Source of the DNA: an uncultured bacterium
Lineage (GTDB): Bacteria > Cyanobacteriota > Vampirovibrionia > Gastranaerophilales > Gastranaerophilaceae
Direction of reading: 5' to 3'
Length of the DNA stretch: 64,000 nt
NCBI GenBank assembly: GCA_947428835.1
Contig: CANENE010000005.1
Coordinates: 62,001-126,000 of the forward strand
The notes beneath the pieces are model-generated. The model searched no databases and had not been told where the DNA came from. It worked only from the letters and a program-made list of their open reading frames with translations. Shown here one piece after another: positions 25,771 to 33,337 of this stretch (its first letter is position 1; each line of letters begins with the position of its first letter). The position numbers were made by a program, and so were the translations under genes.

Positions 25771-26397
25771 ATGAAAAATAAATATGATTGCACGTTTGTT
25801 GAGGATATTTTTATTAACAAAAAAGAAGAATACACAGGTTATTGTGTTTTTGAAAAAATACCTCAAAAAGAACCGTTAAAAATTTTTATGATAATCATTT
25901 GTTTCGCCTTTCTTTAAAATGCAAAATACAAGAAAAGGGTGAAAAAAAATAACTGTTATATTAATGAATCCTTCTTATGCTGATAGCAGCGGGCTTGGTG
26001 CTACATTGTGTAACGTATGAGAATTCTTAAAAACTGTTCCGAATTTGAAGTTTTAAACCTGTTTCCCATCAGAATGCCAAATAGTAGTAATTTATCAAAA
26101 TTAATAGACAAGTATAATAAAGATGAAAAACAGCAAGAAAATAATAAAAATTATATTATTGAAACTCTGAAAAGCAGCAATAAAATTCTTGCTGCCTGGG
26201 GCAGAAAATATCACAGGAAAGTACAATGGCTTTTTGAATATTTGGAAAACAAGGAACTTTATGTTTATGGTATCAATAGTGACAGTTCGCCAAGACACTT
26301 TGCACCACAGGCATACAACAGAATAAAAAAATACAATAGACAACAAAATGAAATTGGTCAAAATCAAAAAACCGAACAGAGGAAAATATTGTTTTGA
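25771..26397 (+). pseudogene. DUF1643-domain gene broken by three single-base deletions
   Basis: Four frame segments read as one protein. 25771 on gives MKNKYDCTFVEDIFINKK...YCVFEK. A shift in the A6 run at 25853-25858 leads to NTSKRTVKNFYDNHLFRLSL. A shift in the A8 run at 25942-25949 leads to KKITVILMNPSYADSSGLG, the DUF1643 hallmark. A shift near 26015 leads to MRILKNCSEFEVLNLFPIR and ILAAWGRKYHRKVQ to the stop at 26397. Each joint needs one added base. AAAAGGA precedes the original ATG. Confidence 0.78.
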
Positions 26398-26457
26398 ATA
26401 ATTCAAAATAATATGTTAAGTTAAAACATGTGCCAAAGTACAATCTTAAAACACAAT

Positions 26458-26659
26458 AAAAAAAGAACCTTTTCAGGTTCTTTTTATAAATGGTGGGCGT
26501 TGATGCTTCAATCGTTGCCGAGCTTTAGCGAGGCTTACGAGTGAAGTATGCGCAGATTGCGTAAGAAAATTTGACCAAAGGTCTTAATTTTCAAGCAAGC
26601 CGGCTGAGGCGTAGCCTCCAACTGCCCATAAAAAAAGAACCTGAAAAGGTTCTTTTTTT
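26458..26659. repeat. About 200-bp palindrome-bounded element
   Basis: Two terminator-type hairpins, at 26458-26486 and 26631-26659, are reverse complements of each other. The similarity extends inward to GGTGGGCGTTG (about 26492-26502) and CAACTGCCCA (about 26619-26628). The interior has more small hairpins (GAGGC-TAC-GCCTC; GAAAATT..GACC-TTTG-GTC..ATTTTC in the minus sense). The minus strand ends in CAACGCCCACCA, like a tRNA 3' end. No ORF is supported. Confidence 0.6.
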
Positions 26660-26662
26660 AAT

Positions 26663-26735
26663 TGGGCGTTGAGAGGCTCGAACTCCCGACATCCTCCTTG
26701 TAAGGGAGGCGCTCTACCAACTGAGCTAAACGCCC
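26663..26735 (-). tRNA. tRNA-Val (anticodon TAC), CCA not encoded
   Basis: On the minus strand: acceptor GGGCGTT / AACGCCC, D-arm GCTCAGTTGGTAGAGC, anticodon arm CCTCC-CTTACAA-GGAGG (anticodon TAC), T-arm GGGAG-TTCGAGC-CTCTC and discriminator A. The CCA is absent, unlike the other two tRNAs here. The hairpin at 26631-26659 is its terminator. Confidence 0.93.
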
Positions 26736-26749
26736 TCAATATTAAATTT

Positions 26750-26826
26750 TTTCACGCCTCCCAAGGGAGACACATTCTCTGTATTTCGTAAGCTACACGC
26801 TTACCGGGCAACTGAGCTAAGCGCCC
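26750..26826 (-). pseudogene. Degenerate tRNA remnant upstream of tRNA-Val(TAC)
   Basis: On the minus strand the first 18 bases (GGGCGCTTAGCTCAGTTG) match a tRNA acceptor and D-arm almost exactly as in the neighbouring tRNA-Val. No closing D-stem, anticodon arm or T-arm follows; a GTAAGC-GTGTA-GCTTAC hairpin occurs instead. It lies between a consensus promoter and the intact tRNA, so it is probably transcribed with it. Confidence 0.6.
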
Positions 26827-26848
26827 TTGATATTAAACTGACTTATTA

Positions 26849-26876
26849 ATAATATTATATCAATTTCTATTGTCAA
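26849..26876 (-). promoter_or_regulatory. Promoter of the tRNA-Val(TAC) locus
   Basis: On the minus strand TTGACA (26871-26876), a 16-base spacer and TATTAT (26849-26854), directed toward the tRNA remnant and tRNA-Val. Confidence 0.65.
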
Positions 26877-26901
26877 GTTTTCTTTTTATACTTTGTTTTT
26901 C

Positions 26902-27060
26902 CGGATTGCTGTATGATAATCTAAACACACGTCACTGCAAGCTTTAGCGAAACAGTCTTGGTCCAATGTGTTTGTATACTAACCTTGATGCACCCGATTA
27001 CTGCAATGCAGATTCTTTGCCTCGTGCAATGACGATTATTCGGAATGATTCATACACCTC
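26902..27060. repeat. Gene-free stretch with worn copies of the GGATTGC/GCAATGACG repeat
   Basis: The 260 bases between the tRNA locus and the export operon contain CCGGATTGCTG, CGTCACTGCAAGCTTTAGCG, CCTCGTGCAATGACG and ACCTCGTCACC. These are degraded pieces of the dispersed repeat seen at 3.1-4.1 kb and 51.2 kb. No ORF here has a ribosome site or family resemblance. Confidence 0.45.
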
Positions 27061-27143
27061 GTCACCAAACCCGCCTACATTACGTTTCTTTAAAAAATTG
27101 CCTTTGAAAAGATTTGAATTATATAATATTTGTGGGGATTTGT

Positions 27144-28331
27144 ATGGATAAATCGAAAAATATTTTCCACAATATAAATTTCAACGCTCTTAAAACCTCT
27201 TATCAGGAGGTAATTAAGTCTGCCATAGAAAAATACTGGCAAATTGACATAAATATCATCCTTGAAGCAGTCAATGACTTTAGGGAACTCAGACAAGAGC
27301 TTCTAACCGTTAACACGGATTTTTTTTCAAGCCAAATCAAAGTTGAAAAACACAACCCCATAATTATAAGACTAAGCAAAAAATTTGCAGGAAACATCTT
27401 AAGCACGGTTCTTGAAGATGATGCTCAAAACAGGAGATTTAAACTAAGTACCCTTACAAAGCTTGAAACAAAGCTTCTAAACAACTTTTCGGAATTTTTA
27501 TACAAAAAAATCGATACAATCCTATACCCTATTAAAGATGTTAAATTAACGGATGACAGTTCTAAATATCTAAATTTCCTTTTTTTGATACAAATCCCAA
27601 ACAAGGGTTCATCCAGAATTATGCTTTCAATCCCTAAAGACAGGCTTATTTTAGATGAACTGACCAAAGAGCAAACCTTTAGTGATGAGGATTTCATCAC
27701 ATCAAACACATTTGTTAAAATCAAAGCCGGAAGCTCCAGAATAACTCTTGATGAGCTTAAAAATCTTTCAAAAGATGATATTATTCTTCTTGAAAACAGC
27801 AATAGCACTTCTCTAAAGCTTATTTCGGGAGATTTGGCAATTGATTTTAATGTTAAAACCGACCCTTCAATCATTCTAAACATAGATGATGAAGACGAAG
27901 TTGAAGAAAATATAAGAATCGAAGAAAATGAGGTAAATATGAGCAAAAATCTCTGGGACGACATTCAAATTGAAGTAAGTGCCGAGTTTGATAAAGTCAA
28001 GATGACAATTGGCGAACTAAAACAAATCACCAAAGGGCAGGTTGTTGACCTTGGCTCTGTTTTCAACCATCAAATCTCCCTTTATGTTGAAAACAAAAAA
28101 ATTGCAAAAGGCGAGCTTGTCATTATAAATGACAGATATGCCGTTAAATTAAACGAGATTTTATCTGCAAAACCTGTTGAAATTGCAGCTAAAAAAGAGG
28201 TTGAAAAAGAGCAAAAAGAATCAGCAGAACAAAAACAGCAGCAAACTCAAGCTCAAGAACAAGAACAAGAACAACAGCAGACACAAGAAACCAAAGACGA
28301 AGATTTTGACTATTCTGATTTTGAAAAATAA
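27144..28331 (+). CDS. SctQ/FliM-FliN-type C-ring protein with two SpoA domains
   Basis: 395 residues from ATG at 27144 (GGGG upstream). The N-terminal 180 residues are FliM-middle-domain-like. They are followed by SpoA1 (about 190-238, VKIKAGSSRITLDELKNLSKDDIILLEN), an acidic linker and SpoA2 (about 275-340, IQIEVSAEFDKVKMTIGELKQI). A Gln/Glu-rich tail follows. Two SpoA domains in one chain is the SctQ/YscQ plan. An in-frame ATG at 27939 with GAGGT five bases upstream could make a SpoA2-only product, as in YscQ-C. It is first in an operon with fliO-fliR. Confidence 0.75.
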   Translation: MDKSKNIFHNINFNALKTSYQEVIKSAIEKYWQIDINIILEAVNDFRELRQELLTVNTDFFSSQIKVEKHNPIIIRLSKKFAGNILSTVLEDDAQNRRFKLSTLTKLETKLLNNFSEFLYKKIDTILYPIKDVKLTDDSSKYLNFLFLIQIPNKGSSRIMLSIPKDRLILDELTKEQTFSDEDFITSNTFVKIKAGSSRITLDELKNLSKDDIILLENSNSTSLKLISGDLAIDFNVKTDPSIILNIDDEDEVEENIRIEENEVNMSKNLWDDIQIEVSAEFDKVKMTIGELKQITKGQVVDLGSVFNHQISLYVENKKIAKGELVIINDRYAVKLNEILSAKPVEIAAKKEVEKEQKESAEQKQQQTQAQEQEQEQQQTQETKDEDFDYSDFEK

Positions 28332-28354
28332 TTAATAACCAAAGGAAAAAGAAA

Positions 28355-28885
28355 ATGATAACTTATATAACAGCTTTTATATTCTACACTTGCGCAATAA
28401 TCGGGGTATTACTTGCAGCTTTTGTTATTTACAAAAAAACAATGATAACAACAAACATAAATAGAAGCCCTCATATGAAGATATTAGACAGCATTGCAAT
28501 CGGACCAAAGAAAAACCTTCTTGTGGTTAAGGTTTTAAATAGAAAATTTTTAATCGCATCCGGTATGGAACATACAACTTTTCTTGCCGATTTAAGTGAT
28601 GAAGTCGATATAGATAGAATCAAAGAAAATGTTGATATCCTCAAAGACAATGCATTTTTTAAAGGCTCAGATAGCAACAGCGAAGCAAAAAACACAATGG
28701 GAAACAATTCATATGAAATATTAAAACCAAAAAGCATGCTTTTTGAGGATGAATTTGACGAACTTGACCAGGCAAACGATGTGATTACTATCAGAGATGA
28801 AAAAACAGCACCAAGAAAAGAAATGCTAAGAAGACTTTTAAAAAACCTTAACAGCAACGGTTATAAATCAAGGAGTTCAAGATAA
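28355..28885 (+). CDS. fliO: FliO-like flagellar export assembly protein
   Basis: 176 residues. One N-terminal membrane helix (3-27) and a cytoplasmic segment with the FliO pattern MKILDSIAIGPKKNLLVVKVLNRKFLIA (residues 42-69) precede an acidic tail. FliO helps FliP assemble and is normally flagellar, not found in injectisomes. The stop overlaps the fliP start as TAATG. Confidence 0.72.
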   Translation: MITYITAFIFYTCAIIGVLLAAFVIYKKTMITTNINRSPHMKILDSIAIGPKKNLLVVKVLNRKFLIASGMEHTTFLADLSDEVDIDRIKENVDILKDNAFFKGSDSNSEAKNTMGNNSYEILKPKSMLFEDEFDELDQANDVITIRDEKTAPRKEMLRRLLKNLNSNGYKSRSSR

Positions 28886-29526
28886 TGGACACTCTTTTAA
28901 AAGACATAAATCCTATTATACAGCTTCTTGTTGTAATGGCGTCTTTTTCGCTATTACCTTTTATATTTGTTTCTATGACGCCTTTTTTAAGATTTACAAT
29001 CGTTTTTTCAATGCTTAAAACAGCAATGGGAACAAATTCAGTTCCTCCTGCAATAACTTTGATTGGTTTGTCTTTGATTTTAACATTTTATACAATGGCG
29101 CCAACGTTTGATAGCATGTATCAGGCATATCAAGTACCCTATCAAAAAAACCACAATATAGTTGAAGCGCTTGACGCAAGCTCCAAACCTCTAAAAGAAT
29201 ATATGCTCAAACAAACAAGACAAGCGGATTTAGCCTTTTTTGTCGAAAAAACAAGAGGGCAGGCACCAAATAGCCCTGATGATTTAACATTATGGGAGGT
29301 GGCTCCTGCTTATATTGTATCAGAACTTAAAACCGCTTTTGAAATCGGATTTATTATATATGTTCCTTTTATTGTGCTTGACCTTGTTGTTGCAAATATA
29401 TTGCTTGCACTGGGGATGTTTATGTTATCGCCTCAAATTGTATCAACGCCTTTTAAGCTTCTGATATTTATTGCAGTAGACGGTTGGAGCCTTATTGTCA
29501 AAGGTCTTGTAGAAAGTTTTAATTAG
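28885..29526 (+). CDS. fliP: Type III/flagellar export gate protein FliP (SctR)
   Basis: 213 residues with four membrane segments. Family blocks are FVSMTPFLRFTIVFSMLKTAMGTNSVPPAITLIGLSL (split across 25-60) and the C-terminal FEIGFIIYVPFIVLDLVVANILLALGM...FKLLIF. No cleaved signal peptide is seen. The usual PPNQ reads PPAI. It forms the export gate core with FliQ and FliR. Confidence 0.92.
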   Translation: MDTLLKDINPIIQLLVVMASFSLLPFIFVSMTPFLRFTIVFSMLKTAMGTNSVPPAITLIGLSLILTFYTMAPTFDSMYQAYQVPYQKNHNIVEALDASSKPLKEYMLKQTRQADLAFFVEKTRGQAPNSPDDLTLWEVAPAYIVSELKTAFEIGFIIYVPFIVLDLVVANILLALGMFMLSPQIVSTPFKLLIFIAVDGWSLIVKGLVESFN

Positions 29527-29540
29527 CGGGGGTAAGATTT

Positions 29541-30035
29541 ATGGAATTGCTTGTAGAATTTTTAGCAAAAGGTTTTATGGTAATGCTTTCAATAAGTATG
29601 CCCTGTGTTCTTATGGCAGCAATGGTCGGGCTTGTGATTGGTATCTTGCAGGCAGTAACACAAGTACAGGAGCAAACAATCGCCGCAGCTCCAAAAATCG
29701 TCATAGTATTTTTAACAATCGTACTTTTGGGCGGCTATTTTATAAAAATTCTAACAAACTACATTTACGAAGGAACAAGCCTGGCTTTTCAGGTTGTTCC
29801 AAAAAATGAAACCTTTGTCTTGCCTGAAAATTATTATAAATACACCCGTCCTTTTGATAAAGAAATGAAAGACAAAATCAACCAGGATGCCTCTTTAAAT
29901 AAAGCCTTTTTAAACGGAGGCAACATCCCTTGGGACAAAAAGGCAATAAACAGGCAAATTTATGTTCCTGCCAAACAAACAAAAAGCGTTGAACCCAATT
30001 TTATTGAAAAAATTAAAATTCAAAAAGGCAGCTAA
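29541..30035 (+). CDS. fliQ: Export gate protein FliQ (SctS) with C-terminal extension
   Basis: 164 residues. Residues 1-85 are the normal two-helix FliQ, with VGLVIGILQAVTQVQEQTIAAAPKIVIV. FliQ is usually about 90 residues. An 80-residue soluble extension (from VPKNETFVLPENYYKYTRPF to the end) has no recognised similarity and is Lys-rich. GGGGGT precedes ATG. It lies between fliP and fliR. Confidence 0.9.
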   Translation: MELLVEFLAKGFMVMLSISMPCVLMAAMVGLVIGILQAVTQVQEQTIAAAPKIVIVFLTIVLLGGYFIKILTNYIYEGTSLAFQVVPKNETFVLPENYYKYTRPFDKEMKDKINQDASLNKAFLNGGNIPWDKKAINRQIYVPAKQTKSVEPNFIEKIKIQKGS

Positions 30036-30048
30036 AGGATAAAAAACC

Positions 30049-30828
30049 TTGGATGAAATTTTAAAACAATTTGCAATAATTTTTCCTGAATTGAATAATG
30101 CCCTGGGTGCCGGCATTATGATATTTGTAAGGCTCGTTGGCTTAATGAGGCTTGCTCCTGTTTTATCTAAAAGCGAAATCCCCGTTATGGTAAGGTTATC
30201 TTTTGCACTAATTTCAACAATTATTTTAGTCGGAATTATAAAACCCGCTCCGCCTTCACCTGAAACACCCCTGTTAATCTGTATGGCATTGAATTTTATT
30301 TTTGGTGCAATAATCGGCTTTGTTGCAAATTGTATTTTAGCTGCAATTCTAACAGGCGGTGATATGATAAATACGCAAATGGGGCTTTCCTCCGCTATGG
30401 TAATAGACCCCAGCACCAAAGGCCAGGTAAGCGTTATGGCGAATTATTTTTCCGTCCTTGCTCTTCTTATTTTTATGTACTCAGGCGGAATATACTGGCT
30501 TTTTAATGCTTTTATAAGAAGTTTTGAGCTGTTTCCTATGTATAGCACAAATTTTCACTTTGAAAATATTGTAAATTTTCAATATTTAACCGAAATTACC
30601 CAAAATATATTGTTTATGGGGCTTCATATAGCAGGACCTGTTTTGCTTGCAACTTTGGCACAAGATATTATTCTTGGTATAATTTCCAAAACAGCGCCGC
30701 AGGTAAATGTCTTTTCTTTAAGCTTTCTATTTAAACCCGTTATGGGAGCTTTTATATTAATTGTAATTTTGCCTATGCTAATAAATGTCATTACTGATTA
30801 TTTGCTCTCTTATGCGAATATTTTTTAA
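30049..30828 (+). CDS. fliR: Export gate protein FliR (SctT)
   Basis: 259 residues with six to seven membrane segments. Typical blocks are FVRLVGLMRLAPVLSKSEIPVMVRLSFAL near the start, NTQMGLSSAMVIDPSTKGQVSVMANYF and SFLFKPVMGAFILIVILPML. The start is TTG at 30049, supported by AAAGGAT eight bases upstream. No flhB or flhA follows. The 3' end overlaps the convergent bioY by 51 bases. Confidence 0.93.
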   Translation: MDEILKQFAIIFPELNNALGAGIMIFVRLVGLMRLAPVLSKSEIPVMVRLSFALISTIILVGIIKPAPPSPETPLLICMALNFIFGAIIGFVANCILAAILTGGDMINTQMGLSSAMVIDPSTKGQVSVMANYFSVLALLIFMYSGGIYWLFNAFIRSFELFPMYSTNFHFENIVNFQYLTEITQNILFMGLHIAGPVLLATLAQDIILGIISKTAPQVNVFSLSFLFKPVMGAFILIVILPMLINVITDYLLSYANIF

Positions 30829-31494
30829 TTTTGTTCTATCCAGCCTTGGCTTCATACAAATCCACAAAATATTTTTTATAAAAGGAGCCACAAAAAGCAA
30901 TATGCAGCTAAAAACAATATCATAAAATATATTATTCGCACTTGCAACAGAGACAATAGGCAGCACCATATGAAATTCAATTACTTTAAACAAAGCTAAA
31001 ATAACACAATAGATAATTGCTGTTATATGTATTGTAATAACCCCTTTTATTGCGGCTTTCATTCTGTTTTTTAAAGTTTGACTTACATTTAAAACATTCC
31101 CTTCAACTATTATTGCAACACCAAAACCAATAACATATCCAAAGATATAATTTTGAACATAGCCAAGACCACCGCCATAAACAAATATAGGCCATATAAA
31201 AAACCCCGTGAGAAGAAAAATTACATACATTAAAAAGGAATAATTTTTCCTCAACAGATATATTATAAATACCATTGCAGGAATTAAAGGACTATATAAA
31301 GTTTCTTTTAAATCAATTAATATTTCATCTTCAAAAACAACGGTCGGAACCAAAAAACTAAGCTGGGTAAATGTTGCAACTATTAAAATTAAAAAACATA
31401 ACGCTACAATACACAAAGTGCCAAGCGTGTGAGGGGTTGGTTCTCCTCTATAAATATATTGCGAAAAAATGTCTTGAAATCTTTTATTAAACAT
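30778..31494 (-). CDS. bioY: BioY-like biotin transporter substrate-binding (S) component
   Basis: 238 residues with about six membrane segments. The BioY-like core is LYSPLIPAMVFIIYLLRKN, FLLTGFFIWPIFVYGGGLGYV and FGYVIGFGVAII. It would bind biotin and work with the ECF energising module, encoded elsewhere. The N-terminal 40 residues and C-terminal basic tail are longer than usual. It is followed upstream by rimI and speD on the same strand. Confidence 0.75.
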   Translation of the reverse strand: MFNKRFQDIFSQYIYRGEPTPHTLGTLCIVALCFLILIVATFTQLSFLVPTVVFEDEILIDLKETLYSPLIPAMVFIIYLLRKNYSFLMYVIFLLTGFFIWPIFVYGGGLGYVQNYIFGYVIGFGVAIIVEGNVLNVSQTLKNRMKAAIKGVITIHITAIIYCVILALFKVIEFHMVLPIVSVASANNIFYDIVFSCILLFVAPFIKNILWICMKPRLDRTKLKNIRIREQIISNDIY

Positions 31495-31496
31495 AT

Positions 31497-32003
31497 TTAT
31501 TTAACTAATTGCTCTAAATCATCTTTAATTTTATCATATAAATCTTTGTATTTCTTATCGAAAATATTTTCGCTCCACATAATATAAGCATCTTCATTAT
31601 TATCTTGATAATATTTTTTTCTAACACCCAAAGACTTAAAACCGAATTTCTCATATAAGCCTATTGCTTTAGCATTTGACACTCTAACTTCCAAAGTTAC
31701 ATATTTAATCTTGTCTCTATAGCATTCTTCAAGTGCCGCAAGCAAAAGCCTGTGGGCAAATTTTTGATTTTGAAAATCGGGATGAACAGATAAATTTGTA
31801 ATGTGTGCTTCGTCACCTATCTTCCAAATACCTATATATCCGACACAAACATCATCCAAAAACACGCATAAATATACAGAAATCGGATTATTAATCTCTG
31901 CTATAAAAGAATCTTTTGACCAATGGTGCGCACCATAGCACTTTTCTTCTATTTGAAGAATGGTGTCAATATCTTTATAGCTCATTTTTTCTATTTTATG
32001 CAT
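31497..32003 (-). CDS. rimI: GNAT acetyltransferase, ribosomal protein S18-alanine N-acetyltransferase type
   Basis: 168 residues with a GNAT fold. The N-terminal MSYKDIDTILQIEEKCYGAHHWSKDSF, the acetyl-CoA segment LSVHPDFQNQKFAHRLLLAAL (a degenerate R/QxxGxG) and the C-terminal EVRVSNAKAIGLYEKFGFKSLGVRKKYY are typical of RimI. It lies between speD and bioY with tiny gaps. Confidence 0.85.
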   Translation of the reverse strand: MHKIEKMSYKDIDTILQIEEKCYGAHHWSKDSFIAEINNPISVYLCVFLDDVCVGYIGIWKIGDEAHITNLSVHPDFQNQKFAHRLLLAALEECYRDKIKYVTLEVRVSNAKAIGLYEKFGFKSLGVRKKYYQDNNEDAYIMWSENIFDKKYKDLYDKIKDDLEQLVK

Positions 32004-32022
32004 TTAAGTTTAAATAAAGGCT

Positions 32023-32457
32023 TTACAAAACCTGAAAAGTTTTGTGTTCAACCTGATCTTTTTCATCCATCAAACCACGATTTAATTGAGAATATTTTGC
32101 ATCTTTGGAATTAAATCTTTTTTTCAAATATTCATAAGAAACTTTAGGATCGCACTGTTCGCCACAGGTGAATAAATCTACTGCAGCATAACCATATTCA
32201 GGCCAAGTATGAATTGCAAGGTGACTTTCAGAAATGATTACAACACCTGATACTCCATGGGGACTAAAAAGATGAAAACATTTATTTACTATTGTTGCTC
32301 CGCATTCAAGAGCTGCTTCAAGCATATATTGCTCTACTAATTCCGGGTTATTCAAAACATTTGAATCGCATTCAAAAAATTCTGCCAGTATGTGTCTTCC
32401 AAGGTAATTTTGGGTGTTTAATCCTTCTTTACAAGAAATAGGTGTCATTATTGCCAA
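32023..32457 (-). CDS. speD: S-adenosylmethionine decarboxylase proenzyme (class 1B)
   Basis: 144 residues. The autocleavage and pyruvoyl site is ISESHLAIHTWPEYGYAAVDLFTCG; the Ser of SESH becomes pyruvoyl. The catalytic Cys lies in the TCGE segment. It makes decarboxylated SAM for spermidine. The start is probably TTG at 32457, since GGGGG lies eight bases upstream; ATG three codons later is an alternative. Confidence 0.94.
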   Translation of the reverse strand: MAIMTPISCKEGLNTQNYLGRHILAEFFECDSNVLNNPELVEQYMLEAALECGATIVNKCFHLFSPHGVSGVVIISESHLAIHTWPEYGYAAVDLFTCGEQCDPKVSYEYLKKRFNSKDAKYSQLNRGLMDEKDQVEHKTFQVL

Positions 32458-32617
32458 TTCATATTCCCCCTTATATTTTTAAATAATTATTGTACAAAAA
32501 ACAATATACACTATAACAAAAAAACATACAAGTAGCAATTTTTCTATTTTTCAAAAAAAATTTTACAATTTTTAATCTTTTGATACAGCAAAAATTTTTG
32601 GATATAAAATTTATCTT

Positions 32618-33337
32618 ATGAATAAAATTCTTATAATAGACGATGACATTGCAATTTGCGAGCTTATAAAAATAAATCTTGAACTATCAGGTTATGATTG
32701 CATTTATGCAACAGAGCCTACTAAAGGCTACGCTTTGATTTTGCAGGAACACCCGTCTGTTATTATTTTAGATGTTATGATGGGTGAAATCAGCGGTTTT
32801 GATATTGCAAAAAAAATAAGAAACAAACAAGAAATCTCTAAAATTCCAATTATTATGCTAACGGCACTGGGAGAGCTTAATAATAAACTTGATGGCTTTA
32901 GGGCAGGAGTAGATGATTATCTTACAAAACCTTTTGAAATAGAAGAATTAAAAGCAAGAGTGCTTGCTCTTTTGAATAGAACAGGCGCAATTTCATCTTC
33001 TTTGGTTATAAAAGAAACTCTTTCAAAAGGCGATATCACTTTAATTCCCGATAGTTATGAAGTTCAAATCAAAGATAAAAAAACAAGCCTTACCCCTCTT
33101 GAATTTGAAATTTTAAATGTATTGATGCAAAAAGAAGGAACGATGGTATCATCTAAAGAACTTCTAAAAGAAGTCTGGGGATACGAACAAGACCTTAATA
33201 TAGTAGATACAATAAGGGTGCACATCAATCACTTAAGACACAAGATTAATAAAATTTCTGATGAAAAAAATAAATATATTCAGACTATATACAAAGGAGG
33301 TTATATCCTCCATACAAATGGTATAGAAAAGAAATAG
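32618..33337 (+). CDS. OmpR-family response regulator
   Basis: 239 residues. The receiver domain (1-118) has the acidic pair DDD at 9-11, phospho-acceptor Asp in VIILDVMMGEISG (residue 53), Thr in IIMLTALGE and Lys in DDYLTKPFE. The C-terminal winged helix (135-235) has TPLEFEILNVLMQKEG and VDTIRVHINHLRHKI. No histidine kinase is adjacent. The stop codon is followed directly by the Ctp protease start, so they share an mRNA. Confidence 0.94.
   Translation: MNKILIIDDDIAICELIKINLELSGYDCIYATEPTKGYALILQEHPSVIILDVMMGEISGFDIAKKIRNKQEISKIPIIMLTALGELNNKLDGFRAGVDDYLTKPFEIEELKARVLALLNRTGAISSSLVIKETLSKGDITLIPDSYEVQIKDKKTSLTPLEFEILNVLMQKEGTMVSSKELLKEVWGYEQDLNIVDTIRVHINHLRHKINKISDEKNKYIQTIYKGGYILHTNGIEKK

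Noticed and set aside
26966-27151. Short plus-strand ORF before the export operon
   Set aside because: It consists of worn dispersed repeat sequence with no start-site support.
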